Source of the DNA: Sinanaerobacter chloroacetimidivorans
Lineage (GTDB): Bacteria > Bacillota > Clostridia > Peptostreptococcales > Anaerovoracaceae
NCBI RefSeq assembly: GCF_018128545.1
Contig: NZ_JAGSND010000010.1
Location: forward strand, 1 to 64,000
Direction: 5' to 3'
DNA: 64,000 nucleotides
Shown here one piece after another: positions 41,883 to 49,863 of this stretch (positions within the stretch are counted from its first letter, which is position 1; each line of letters opens with the position of its first letter). Position numbers and translations under genes: made by a program. The notes under the pieces are model-generated. The model had not been told where the DNA came from, ran no database searches, and saw only the letters and a program-made list of their open reading frames with translations.

Positions 41883-41920
41883 GTACTTATTATAAGATAA
41901 TTAATTTTAAAAGACCTAGA

Positions 41921-41956
41921 TAAGGCAAGGGATAGAACCTATGCCTTTTTTGTGTT
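41921..41956 (+). terminator. Terminator of the late operon
   Basis: GGCA-AGG pairs with CCT-A-TGCC (one bulge) around 41923-41947, followed by TTTTTTG. Confidence 0.65.
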
Positions 41957-41983
41957 AAAAATTTTTTAAGAGACTAAAAAATT

Positions 41984-42598
41984 ATGAACAATAAGAATAT
42001 AGAAGTTTGGCAAGATATGAAGGGATATGATGGATATCAAATATCGAATTTGGGAAGAGCAAGAAAAATTTACAACGGTAAAATTCTTAAACCGGTTTTC
42101 AGAAAAGACTTTAACGGAATGTGTTATAGAATGGAAATTGGTAAAGGTCTATATTCCACAAGATTAATAAGCGTTCTTATGGACATTAATTTTAATGGAA
42201 AAGAAGACAGATTGCAAAGAAAAGCCAAAGCAAAATATGTTGACTTCTTAGATAATGACGAATGGTTTGATATTCCTGATTATGAAGGATTATATAAAAT
42301 AAATAGAAATGGCGATGTAATAAACCGAAAAGGAAGATTAATTTCAAAACATAAACATAAGAAATACATAAGAATCAATCTATATAAAGACGGTAAAGAA
42401 AAATCCTGGCGATTACACCGCCTAGTCGCTATTACATTTATTCCAAATCCCAATAATTATCTGGAAGTAAATCATAAAGATGAAGATCCTTCAAATAATA
42501 CGGTTAATAATCTGGAATGGTGTACTGGAGCATATAATCTATGGTACAGTTCTAAAGCCGAACGAGAGAAAAGATTACGTGAAAGGCTATCTGCTTAA
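41984..42598 (+). CDS. NUMOD4/HNH homing endonuclease
   Basis: 204 residues. Two NUMOD4-like repeats (EVWQDMKGYDGYQISNLGRA and EWFDIPDYEGLYKINRNGDV), then an HNH_3 nuclease (RLHRLVAITFIPNPNNYLEV, NHKDEDPSNNTVNNLEWCTG). Free-standing endonucleases of this class spread themselves between phages. It lies after the late terminator, between tape-measure region and Xis. Confidence 0.9.
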   Translation: MNNKNIEVWQDMKGYDGYQISNLGRARKIYNGKILKPVFRKDFNGMCYRMEIGKGLYSTRLISVLMDINFNGKEDRLQRKAKAKYVDFLDNDEWFDIPDYEGLYKINRNGDVINRKGRLISKHKHKKYIRINLYKDGKEKSWRLHRLVAITFIPNPNNYLEVNHKDEDPSNNTVNNLEWCTGAYNLWYSSKAEREKRLRERLSA

Positions 42599-42660
42599 AT
42601 GGCAGGTAGCTTTATTTTTTTATTAAAATATTTTTTAATGAAAGGAATTTATATATATAG

Positions 42661-42915
42661 ATGGAAAATGAAAATTTAACAAGTGTTATAACTTTCAATG
42701 ATAAAAAGAAACAAAATGTACCTATCTGGGAAAAATTCGCTTTAACTGTTGAAGAAACAGCCATATATTCAAATATAGGTGAAAATACTTTAAGAGAATT
42801 AATTAAAGATTTAACTAATACGGGTAATTGTAATTTTCTATTATGCATAGGAAACAAAAAGCTAATCAAACGAAAGCAATTTGAAGACTATATTAACAAA
42901 ATTGGTGTAATCTAA
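42661..42915 (+). CDS. xis: Excisionase (Tn916 Xis-like)
   Basis: 84 residues; WEKFALTVEETAIYSNIGEN, TLRELIKDLTNT and KKLIKRKQFEDYIN form the winged helix of Tn916-type excisionases. A hairpin separates it from the integrase gene. It would direct excision by bending the attachment arms. Confidence 0.88.
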   Translation: MENENLTSVITFNDKKKQNVPIWEKFALTVEETAIYSNIGENTLRELIKDLTNTGNCNFLLCIGNKKLIKRKQFEDYINKIGVI

Positions 42916-42928
42916 AATGTGTTGATAA

Positions 42929-42981
42929 AGAAGTTCTGATGTGATATTTTAAGAATGTATCATATTAGAACTTCTGTTTTA
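42929..42981 (+). terminator. Hairpin between xis and int
   Basis: AGAAGTTCT with AGAACTTCT and inner TGATA with TATCA (42929-42946, 42958-42975), then GTTTTAAC. Acts as terminator or attenuator before int. Confidence 0.65.
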
Positions 42982-42995
42982 ACAGGAGGATAAAT

Positions 42996-44213
42996 ATGGA
43001 GACTACCAAAAGAAAAGATAATAAGGGTAGAATTTTAAGAAAAGGAGAGAGTCAAAGAAAAGATTTAACCTACATGTATAGATGGACAGACCATAATGGT
43101 AAACGTCAATGTATATATGCAAATGATCTAAATGATTTAAGAGAACATGAAAAATTAATATCTCAAGAGTTAGCTGTTGGAGTATCAAGGAATACAGCTA
43201 CATTAAGCGAACAAATAGAATTGTATTTGGCTACGAAAAACAACTTAGCGTCATCCACATATGAAAACTATAAATATTATTATAATCACGTCATTAAAAA
43301 CAATAAGATAGGCAATATGAAAATTGTTGATATTAAGAAATCTAATATCTTAATGTTTTATAAAGACTGTGCAAAACTTGGTTATCAAAATGGCACTATT
43401 AAAATCTTACAAAAGATTATTAGGCCAGCATTAGAACTAGCGTGTGATGATAATGTTATCTATAAAAATCCTTGTAGTGGTTGTATGAAAGAATATGAAG
43501 ATGATATGGAAAAAAAGTATTCTTTAACCATTGAACAAGAGAAAGAGTTTTTAGACAGATTAAATAGTAGACCACGCATGAAAAGATATAGACCAATGTA
43601 TGAAATAGTTTTAAAAACAGGATTGCGTATAAGCGAAGTTGCAGGATTAACATGGAATGATATTAATTTTGAAGATAAAACATTAAATATAAATCATCAA
43701 GTACAGTATAGGTTTAAATCTGAAAAAGGACATGTAGAATATTACGCAACAAAAACCAAAACAAAAGCTGGTAAACGTATAATACCTATGTCCATCGAAG
43801 TTTATAATTTATTCCAAGAACAAAGGAAAATTTGGTTGGCTACAAAGAAAGACGTTGAATTCAATGTAGACGGTTATAAGAATTTTGTATTTTTATCTCA
43901 CGTTACGGGTAAGTGTATAAATCATAATAATATCAGAAGGATGTTAAGAACAATAGTTGATATGAATAGTGAACGTGATATACAATTACCAAATATAAGT
44001 CCCCACATCCTTAGACATACCGCATGTACTAGACTAGCCGAGCAAGGTTGTGAGATTAGAGTTCTTCAATATTTAATGGGGCATGCAGATATTAGAGCCA
44101 CTATGAAAATCTACAATCACGTTGATATTGAAAGGGCTAGAAAAGAGATTGAGAGAGTACAAATTCCTACACCAATTACACCAAATTTACACCAATTGCC
44201 TGTAACTTTATAA
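42996..44213 (+). CDS. int: Tyrosine integrase (Tn916 family)
   Basis: 405 residues. N-terminal arm-binding domain (RRKGESQRKDLTYMYRWTDH-type start), SAM-like core-binding domain (ASSTYENYKYYYNHVIKNNK), then the catalytic domain with R211 (TGLRISEVAGL), H337 and R340 (SPHILRHTAC) and the nucleophile Y373 (MKIYNHV). It would recombine the 68-bp att sequence. Its own 3' end contains repeated TTACACCAA units near attR. AGGAGGA precedes the ATG. Confidence 0.95.
   Translation: METTKRKDNKGRILRKGESQRKDLTYMYRWTDHNGKRQCIYANDLNDLREHEKLISQELAVGVSRNTATLSEQIELYLATKNNLASSTYENYKYYYNHVIKNNKIGNMKIVDIKKSNILMFYKDCAKLGYQNGTIKILQKIIRPALELACDDNVIYKNPCSGCMKEYEDDMEKKYSLTIEQEKEFLDRLNSRPRMKRYRPMYEIVLKTGLRISEVAGLTWNDINFEDKTLNINHQVQYRFKSEKGHVEYYATKTKTKAGKRIIPMSIEVYNLFQEQRKIWLATKKDVEFNVDGYKNFVFLSHVTGKCINHNNIRRMLRTIVDMNSERDIQLPNISPHILRHTACTRLAEQGCEIRVLQYLMGHADIRATMKIYNHVDIERARKEIERVQIPTPITPNLHQLPVTL
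44168..44195 (+). repeat. Candidate right integrase arm-type sites
   Basis: Three TACACCAA units (44168-44175, 44177-44184, 44188-44195) inside the 3' end of int, 87 bases before attR, matching the ATTTTACACCA pair at the left end. Confidence 0.6.
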
Positions 44214-44281
44214 AAACTTATAAGAAGATAATTGGAAATGGGTTGTAAACAACATTGAAATTTAAATGAAAAAAATACTAG

Positions 44282-44310
44282 TTGACAAAAAAATTGTATC
44301 GTGCTACCAT
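44282..44310 (+). promoter_or_regulatory. Promoter of the rib operon
   Basis: TTGACA (44282-44287), 17 bases, TACCAT (44305-44310) preceded by TGC, an extended -10. It lies wholly within the att repeat. Confidence 0.75.
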
Positions 44311-44349
44311 AAAGCCAACTTAATAATTCTTCAGGGCGGGGTGCAATTC
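44282..44349 (+). repeat. attR: 68-bp direct repeat, rib promoter and riboswitch 5' part
   Basis: Identical to 14570-14637. Here it continues directly into the rest of the FMN aptamer, so the functional promoter and riboswitch of the rib operon are rebuilt at this junction. Confidence 0.95.
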
Positions 44350-44433
44350 CCCACCGGTGGTATAGCCCACGAGCCGCAAGGCATGATTCGGTGAGATTCC
44401 GAGGCCGACAGTATAGTCTGGATGAAAGAAGAG
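44327..44433 (+). promoter_or_regulatory. FMN riboswitch (RFN element)
   Basis: The RFN landmarks are all present: TTCAGGGCGGGGTGCAATTC, CCCACCGGTGGT, AGCCCACGAGCC, GATTCGGTGAGATTCCG, GGCCGACAGT and the closing GATGAAAGAAGA. FMN binding should favour the terminator downstream and lower rib expression. The first 23 bases come from the att repeat. Confidence 0.95.
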
Positions 44434-44470
44434 ATTTTTGATGCAGTTTGACTGCTATGGAAGGTATTCG

Positions 44471-44506
44471 CTCTGAAATAGAAATATTTCAGAGTTTTTT
44501 ATTTTT
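44471..44506 (+). terminator. Riboswitch-controlled terminator
   Basis: CTCTGAAATA (44471-44480) pairs with TATTTCAGAG (44485-44494), GAAA loop, then TTTTTTATTTTT. Confidence 0.9.
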
Positions 44507-44551
44507 CCGAAACAATCAAAGAACAAGGATGCATGGTAACATGTATAAACG

Positions 44552-44579
44552 CCCTGAGTTATTTTACTCAGGGTTTTTT
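44552..44579 (+). terminator. Second terminator before ribD
   Basis: CCCTGAGT (44552-44559) pairs with ACTCAGGG (44566-44573), then TTTTTT. It ends 20 bases before the ribD start, so two terminators lie in series in the leader. Confidence 0.85.
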
Positions 44580-44598
44580 ATTGTACAGGAGGACCATT

Positions 44599-45720
44599 AT
44601 GGAGGAACAATATATGAAACGTGCCCTGGAGTTGGCAGAACAGGGTATGGGGAAAACGGCGCCGAACCCCATGGTGGGCGCGGTGATCCTGAAGGATGGG
44701 CGGATCATCGGGGAAGGTTTTCATAAAGCTTATGGAGAGAGTCATGCGGAAGTAAACGCCGTGAAGAATGCATCGGAATCGGTAGAAGGAGCCACCTTGT
44801 ATGTAAATCTGGAACCGTGCTCCCACTACGGGAAAACGCCGCCCTGTGCCGAGCTAATCATTCAAAAAAGAATAAAGCGTGTTGTAATAGGAACCCTCGA
44901 TCCCAACCCCCTTGTAGAAGGCAAAGGGATTGCCATGCTGGTAAAGGCCGGAGTGAGCGTTACCGTTGGAGTCATGGAGGCAGAATGCAAAAAGCTGAAT
45001 GAGGTTTTCTTTTATTATATCAAAACCGAAAAACCCTATGTCGTCTTGAAAACCGCCATGAGTCTGGATGGCAAAATAGCGGCTGTAACCGGCAAGTCCA
45101 AATGGATCACCGGAGAAGAAGCAAGGGAAGATGTCCATAGGCTCAGAAACAGATATGCGGGAATTATGACAGGAGTCTCTACCGTAATCAAGGATGATCC
45201 GCAGCTTACCTGCAGGTTAACCGGAGGGAAAAATCCCAAACGGATCATTCTGGACAGCCGGCTTCGGATTCCGCTTCACAGTAAGGTTCTTCAGGACCAG
45301 GTGAACAATCAGACCATCCTCGCGACCACGGAGCAGGCAGATCCGGAAGCCAGAAGGCGGCTGGAAGACGCAGGTGTGAAAGTATTGGTTCTGCATGAAA
45401 AAGACCAGAGGGTAGACCTTCAGGACCTTATGGTCAGGCTGGGAGCTATGGGGATAGACAGTATCCTTCTGGAGGGCGGTGCCGAGCTGAATGCAGCTGC
45501 AGTGGAGCAGGGAATCCTGCAGAAATATATCGCCTACACCGCACCCATGATTCTCGGAGGAGGAAGCAGCAGGACACCGGTAGGAGGTATGGGGGTACAA
45601 AGTCCGGATCAGGCTCAATCCTTGACGTTTGAAAGTGTGGAGCAAATCGGGAAGGACATGAAAATGACTGCCTATTTTAAAGACAGAAGGGAGGATAGCG
45701 CATGTTTACAGGAATTATAG
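44599..45720 (+). CDS. ribD: Bifunctional riboflavin deaminase/reductase RibD
   Basis: 373 residues. N-terminal deaminase with zinc site HAEVNAV and PCSHYGKTPPC, C-terminal reductase (VVLKTAMSLDGKIAAVTGKS, KWITG, LEGGAELNAA). It turns the pyrimidine from GTP cyclohydrolase II into the ribitylamino intermediate. First gene of the FMN-controlled operon; AGGAGG precedes the ATG; its end overlaps ribE by 19 bases. Confidence 0.97.
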   Translation: MEEQYMKRALELAEQGMGKTAPNPMVGAVILKDGRIIGEGFHKAYGESHAEVNAVKNASESVEGATLYVNLEPCSHYGKTPPCAELIIQKRIKRVVIGTLDPNPLVEGKGIAMLVKAGVSVTVGVMEAECKKLNEVFFYYIKTEKPYVVLKTAMSLDGKIAAVTGKSKWITGEEAREDVHRLRNRYAGIMTGVSTVIKDDPQLTCRLTGGKNPKRIILDSRLRIPLHSKVLQDQVNNQTILATTEQADPEARRRLEDAGVKVLVLHEKDQRVDLQDLMVRLGAMGIDSILLEGGAELNAAAVEQGILQKYIAYTAPMILGGGSSRTPVGGMGVQSPDQAQSLTFESVEQIGKDMKMTAYFKDRREDSACLQEL

Positions 45721-46355
45721 AGGAAGTGGGCAAGGTGGAGCGTATGATACGGAGCAAAACAGGAGCACGTATCAGAGTTACAGCCTCAGCGGTATTAGAA
45801 GATACCAGACTGGGAGACAGCATCTCAACCTGCGGTGTGTGTCTTACCGTTTCGGAGCTGGGGAAAAACTTCTTCGAGGCGGATGTTATGAATGAGACCT
45901 TAAGCAGAAGCAGACTTGGAGATCTGCAGCCGGGAAGTCCGGTAAATCTGGAAAGAGCATTACAGCTCAATGCACGATTGGGAGGCCATCTGGTAACGGG
46001 ACATATCGACGGTACCGGCACGATTGAGTCCATCACGCAGGATGGAAATGCCTTATGGTTCACCATCTCCGCGCCGAAGGATATTCTCCGTTATCTCATT
46101 GAAAAAGGCTCCGTATCCATAGATGGGATCAGCCTTACGGTAGTCTCCGCAGATGAAAGAGCATTTCGTGTTTCTATCATTCCGCACACTGCGGCCCAAA
46201 CTACTTTACAAAATATGGGACCGGGAGACAAGGTAAATCTGGAATGCGACATGATGGGAAAATATGCGGAAAAACTTCTTTATGGAAGCGATGAACATAG
46301 AGCGAAAAAAAGCAGACTTACAGAAAGTTTTTTAACAGAAAACGGATTTTTTTAG
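45702..46355 (+). CDS. ribE: Riboflavin synthase (alpha subunit)
   Basis: 217 residues with the typical [10 protein letters not shown] start and two lumazine-binding half-domains ([21 protein letters not shown]). It dismutates two lumazines to riboflavin. Translationally coupled to ribD by overlap. Confidence 0.97.
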   Translation: MFTGIIEEVGKVERMIRSKTGARIRVTASAVLEDTRLGDSISTCGVCLTVSELGKNFFEADVMNETLSRSRLGDLQPGSPVNLERALQLNARLGGHLVTGHIDGTGTIESITQDGNALWFTISAPKDILRYLIEKGSVSIDGISLTVVSADERAFRVSIIPHTAAQTTLQNMGPGDKVNLECDMMGKYAEKLLYGSDEHRAKKSRLTESFLTENGFF

Positions 46356-46366
46356 GAGGAGAAAAA

Positions 46367-47569
46367 ATGGAATTTAGTAGAATTCAGGATGCCATCGAAG
46401 ATATCAGGAATGGCAGGATGGTAATTGTAGTGGATGATCCCGGAAGGGAAAACGAGGGAGATCTGATCATGGCAGCAGAAAAGGTCAGCCCGGAAGCGGT
46501 TAATTTTATGGTGAAGAAGGCGGGTGGGCTGGTATGCATGCCGGTTGACGGAGCCTATCTGGATCGGCTTTCCATTCATCCGATGGTGGAGCGCAATACG
46601 GACCATCATGAAACAGCCTTTACCGTATCGGTAGACCATATCGACACGGATACAGGAATATCCGCCTTTGAAAGGGCCCATAGCATCAAAATGCTCATTG
46701 ATGAAGAAGCCAAGCCCGAAGATTTTCGAAGACCGGGACATATTTTCCCGCTTCGTGCCAGAGAAGGCGGTGTATTGAAGAGAACCGGGCATACGGAGGC
46801 TGCAGTTGATCTGGCCAGACTTGCAGGCTTAAAACCGGCAGGTGTTATCTGTGAAATTCTCAAAGATGACGGTACTATGGCACGGACACCGGAGCTGATG
46901 GAATTTGCAGAGGAACAGGGAATCAAGATCATTACCATCTCTGACCTTGTAGATTTTCGCAGCAAGGAGGAAAGTCTGGTTGAGCAGGTGGTGGAAACGA
47001 AGCTTCCAACCAAGTATGGTGAATTTAAAATGTTCGGCTATCAGAATAAACTGAATGGAGAGCACCATGTGGCATTGGTCATGGGAGATGTGGAAGATGG
47101 CGCTCCGATCCTGACACGAGTGCATTCGGAATGCCTTACCGGTGATGCTCTGGGCTCATTGCGATGTGACTGTGGGCAGCAATATGAAGCGGCTTTAAGA
47201 CAAATTGCTTCCGAAGGAAGGGGAATCTTGCTCTACATGCGCCAGGAAGGACGTGGGATAGGATTGATCAATAAGCTGAAGGCCTATGCTCTTCAGGATA
47301 ACGGAATGGATACGGTAGAAGCCAATCTGGCTTTGGGCTTTTCCGAGGACTTAAGGGATTATGGGATCGGAGCTCAGATTCTGAAAGATCTGGGGGCAGG
47401 CAAGCTCAGGCTGATGACCAACAATCCGAGAAAAATTAAGGGACTGGAAGGGTATGGACTGGAAATCACCGAACGGGTTCCCATTCAGATGGAATGTAAT
47501 GAGAACAATGAATTTTATTTGAAAACGAAAAAAGAAAAGCTGAACCATATGCTGAATTACGGAGCCTAG
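46367..47569 (+). CDS. ribBA: DHBP synthase / GTP cyclohydrolase II
   Basis: 400 residues. RibB half: [16 protein letters not shown] and [13 protein letters not shown]. RibA half: zinc ligands [30 protein letters not shown] and the NNPRKIKGL substrate loop. It supplies both precursors of riboflavin. Eleven bases after ribE; GGAGGAG precedes the ATG. Confidence 0.97.
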   Translation: MEFSRIQDAIEDIRNGRMVIVVDDPGRENEGDLIMAAEKVSPEAVNFMVKKAGGLVCMPVDGAYLDRLSIHPMVERNTDHHETAFTVSVDHIDTDTGISAFERAHSIKMLIDEEAKPEDFRRPGHIFPLRAREGGVLKRTGHTEAAVDLARLAGLKPAGVICEILKDDGTMARTPELMEFAEEQGIKIITISDLVDFRSKEESLVEQVVETKLPTKYGEFKMFGYQNKLNGEHHVALVMGDVEDGAPILTRVHSECLTGDALGSLRCDCGQQYEAALRQIASEGRGILLYMRQEGRGIGLINKLKAYALQDNGMDTVEANLALGFSEDLRDYGIGAQILKDLGAGKLRLMTNNPRKIKGLEGYGLEITERVPIQMECNENNEFYLKTKKEKLNHMLNYGA

Positions 47570-47708
47570 TCCTCTGTAATCCTAAAAAATTGTTAGATGC
47601 TTGCCTGTTTCCCAAATTTAGAGAGCAGGCGCTTTATAAAAGAAGAAAATTAAGATTTTAAAGAGGAAAGGAAAAGTCAGACAGAAAGATCTGATCAGGG
47701 AATAAGTG

Positions 47709-48173
47709 ATGAATATCATACAGGGAAAACTGATAGCGGGAGATATGAAAATCGGCATTGCTGCAGCGAGGTTTAATGAATTTATCGTATCAAAGCTCGT
47801 AAGCGGAGCAGAAGACGGACTTCTACGACATGGAATCAAGGAGGATCAGATTGATCTTATCTGGGTTCCCGGTGCCTTCGAATTGCCTTTGGCAGCAAAA
47901 AAGATGGCGGAATCAGGGAATTATGATGCCGTGATCTGCCTGGGTGCCGTAATTCGTGGTGCAACCTCTCATTATGATCATGTATGCGCAGAGGTATCGA
48001 AAGGGATTGCCAGCGTGTCTCTGACCAGCGAAGTACCGGTGATCTTCGGAGTGGTCACTACGGACAACATCGAACAGGCCATTGAAAGGGCCGGAACAAA
48101 ATCCGGAAACAAGGGCTTTGATGCAGCCGTATCCGCTATTGAAATGGTAAATTTGCTTAAAAATTTGAAATAA
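47709..48173 (+). CDS. ribH: 6,7-dimethyl-8-ribityllumazine synthase
   Basis: 154 residues; [47 protein letters not shown] with the conserved His region, and [19 protein letters not shown]. Forms an icosahedral or pentameric enzyme giving the lumazine substrate of RibE. About 140 bases of spacer separate it from ribBA. Confidence 0.97.
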   Translation: MNIIQGKLIAGDMKIGIAAARFNEFIVSKLVSGAEDGLLRHGIKEDQIDLIWVPGAFELPLAAKKMAESGNYDAVICLGAVIRGATSHYDHVCAEVSKGIASVSLTSEVPVIFGVVTTDNIEQAIERAGTKSGNKGFDAAVSAIEMVNLLKNLK

Positions 48174-48179
48174 CAAAAG

Positions 48180-48225
48180 GCCCCTCAAAGCTTCTTAGTG
48201 AAACTTTGAGGGGCTTCTTTGATTC
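48180..48225 (+). terminator. Terminator of the rib operon
   Basis: GCCCCTCAAAG (48180-48190) pairs with CTTTGAGGGGC (48204-48214), followed by TTCTTTGATTCT. Confidence 0.9.
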
Positions 48226-48243
48226 TGTCATTTCCACTTTTTT

Positions 48244-49863
48244 TTATATAATATCTCTGCCTGCTTCCTTCAGCATATTAACATAAACTAGCAGTTCCTC
48301 TCTGGAAGCTACGTTTAATTTCATATAGATGCGCTTATTATGGGTTTTGATGGTATTGATACTCAAGCATAAGATTTTTGTGATCTCCGTTGCGGTATAA
48401 CCTTGGACATAAAGATCAAATACAGCACGCTCCGCAGGAGAAAGAAGCCGCGTATTTTTTACAAATTCATCAAAAATAACAGAAGGAAGCTTTTCTGTCA
48501 CAGGAGGAGTTTCCTTTAAGAGCGTCTGAGTCTGGATGCTGGTGGATAGAAATTCGATCAGGTCATCGATCTCCGGATTATTGGTCCGGGAGCGATAATC
48601 GCTTGACTTGATAATTTCAATTCCCCGGGAAAGGGGCAGAAGAAATTTTTTACTTAGAATGTAAGACAGAAAAATGCCGGTGAACAACAGGATGCAGAAC
48701 AAAATCAGCAGCTTTTTATTCAACTGTATCACCGAAGCGGAGATGTCTTCGTCGGGCATGGCAAGCAAAACTACCCAGGACTCCTCTTTAAAAGCGGAAT
48801 CCTGAGGATACAGACCAATTTTTTTGTGGAGACCGCTGAAAAGGGGGCCGTTATCCATACGATAAGAAGGAAAAGGTTCATTCTCTTTGATAAAAAGACT
48901 CTGTCCGTTTTCCTTTATGTTCCGTAAAGAATAACTTCCCGAAGCAAGAGATTCTGAAACGCTGAGCTTACTTCCGGTCTGCGGAGCCAGAAGACAAAGA
49001 AGGCGTTGATAATTGTTATTTTCCGGAATGTGGGACATCTTAAAGAGCATAGAGCTGATTTCCAAACCACATACGCCGTAAACGCCTCCTCTGGAATCGA
49101 CCAATGGTGCAGAACATAACATGACTTCCTCAGAGGTTCCGGGTAATGTAGTGCCGGGATTCCAGTAATAGAGCCGGGATACCGGCAGATCATTTTCTCT
49201 GGCTGCCTGGATGGGATTCTGAAAATAGGAAGCGTTGTCCACGTCAAACTCCATTCGCCATTGTGGATGCAAGGTTACGGCGTGCTGCCTGCCAATTTCG
49301 GACGGTCCTCGAAGAATAAAGAGATAGGAGGAACCGGAATGGAGAATATTGGGTTCCATATCTTTGATATATAAGCCGGATTTGGAAAACTCCGCATGGT
49401 CGCCCTCAGGGTTCACAGTGGCATCCAAAATCAGAAAAACTCCGCTGCTCTGGGCTCGCTGCATTGTAAACAGGCTGAGATCATATTCTGAAGCGATGAC
49501 TTCTTCCAGGAGCTCCGGATGATTTTTCAGATCTTCCGGGTGCAGACCTCTTTGTGCCAGATTTCTTTCCAGCTGGAAGGATAGTTCGTTTGCATATTCA
49601 ACAGTATGTGCAGACATCTGGTCAAATTGATGATCAATCTCTTGATGAAGATGAGTAAGCTCCTGTGAAATATCCTTTTCCGTTTCACGGATGCCCATTG
49701 TAAAGGTACCATTAATCGTGAGTATGACAAGTACCCCTAAAATGGTGGACACCACAAGTAGGGTGAGGAGCAGAAAAAGCTGTATCCGCATGGGAATGCC
49801 CAGTTTATTTAGATGAAAACGCAAATTTCGGAATGGAACAGAAAGGGATTTGATTTTATTCAT
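48244..49863 (-). CDS. Membrane-bound one-component regulator: Cache-like sensor with LuxR HTH
   Basis: 539 residues. A first membrane helix (about 26-48), an extracytoplasmic region of about 340 residues with Cache features (YYWNPGTTLPGTSEEVMLCS, APLVDSRGGVYGVCGLEISS), a second helix (about 393-411), and a C-terminal LuxR-type HTH (LSPAERAVFDLYVQGYTATE, ITKILCLSINTIKTHNKRIY). No kinase or receiver domain is present, so it would sense outside and bind DNA directly from the membrane. It overlaps the solute-binding gene by 8 bases. Confidence 0.88.
   Translation of the reverse strand: MNKIKSLSVPFRNLRFHLNKLGIPMRIQLFLLLTLLVVSTILGVLVILTINGTFTMGIRETEKDISQELTHLHQEIDHQFDQMSAHTVEYANELSFQLERNLAQRGLHPEDLKNHPELLEEVIASEYDLSLFTMQRAQSSGVFLILDATVNPEGDHAEFSKSGLYIKDMEPNILHSGSSYLFILRGPSEIGRQHAVTLHPQWRMEFDVDNASYFQNPIQAARENDLPVSRLYYWNPGTTLPGTSEEVMLCSAPLVDSRGGVYGVCGLEISSMLFKMSHIPENNNYQRLLCLLAPQTGSKLSVSESLASGSYSLRNIKENGQSLFIKENEPFPSYRMDNGPLFSGLHKKIGLYPQDSAFKEESWVVLLAMPDEDISASVIQLNKKLLILFCILLFTGIFLSYILSKKFLLPLSRGIEIIKSSDYRSRTNNPEIDDLIEFLSTSIQTQTLLKETPPVTEKLPSVIFDEFVKNTRLLSPAERAVFDLYVQGYTATEITKILCLSINTIKTHNKRIYMKLNVASREELLVYVNMLKEAGRDII

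Larger units (their letters stand above)
14570..44349 (+). mobile_element. Integrated prophage in the FMN riboswitch leader of the rib operon
   Basis: Bounded by an exact 68-bp direct repeat (14570-14637 and 44282-44349), giving a unit of 29,712 bp. It carries a tyrosine integrase and Xis at the right end, a leftward repressor with early promoter, a polymerase/primase early module, HNH, TerS, TerL, portal, protease, HK97-type capsid, connectors, tail tube, tail chaperone and tape measure. Codon and base use are far more AT-rich than the flanks. Tail-tip, receptor-binding and lysis genes are missing, and several genes have 5' lesions, so it may be defective. Confidence 0.95.

Noticed and set aside
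14570-44349. Possibility that the element is a conjugative element (Tn916-like Xis/Int, HTH and ParB-like remnants)
   Set aside because: No relaxase, coupling protein or type IV secretion genes are present, whereas a continuous HK97-type packaging, head and tail series is.
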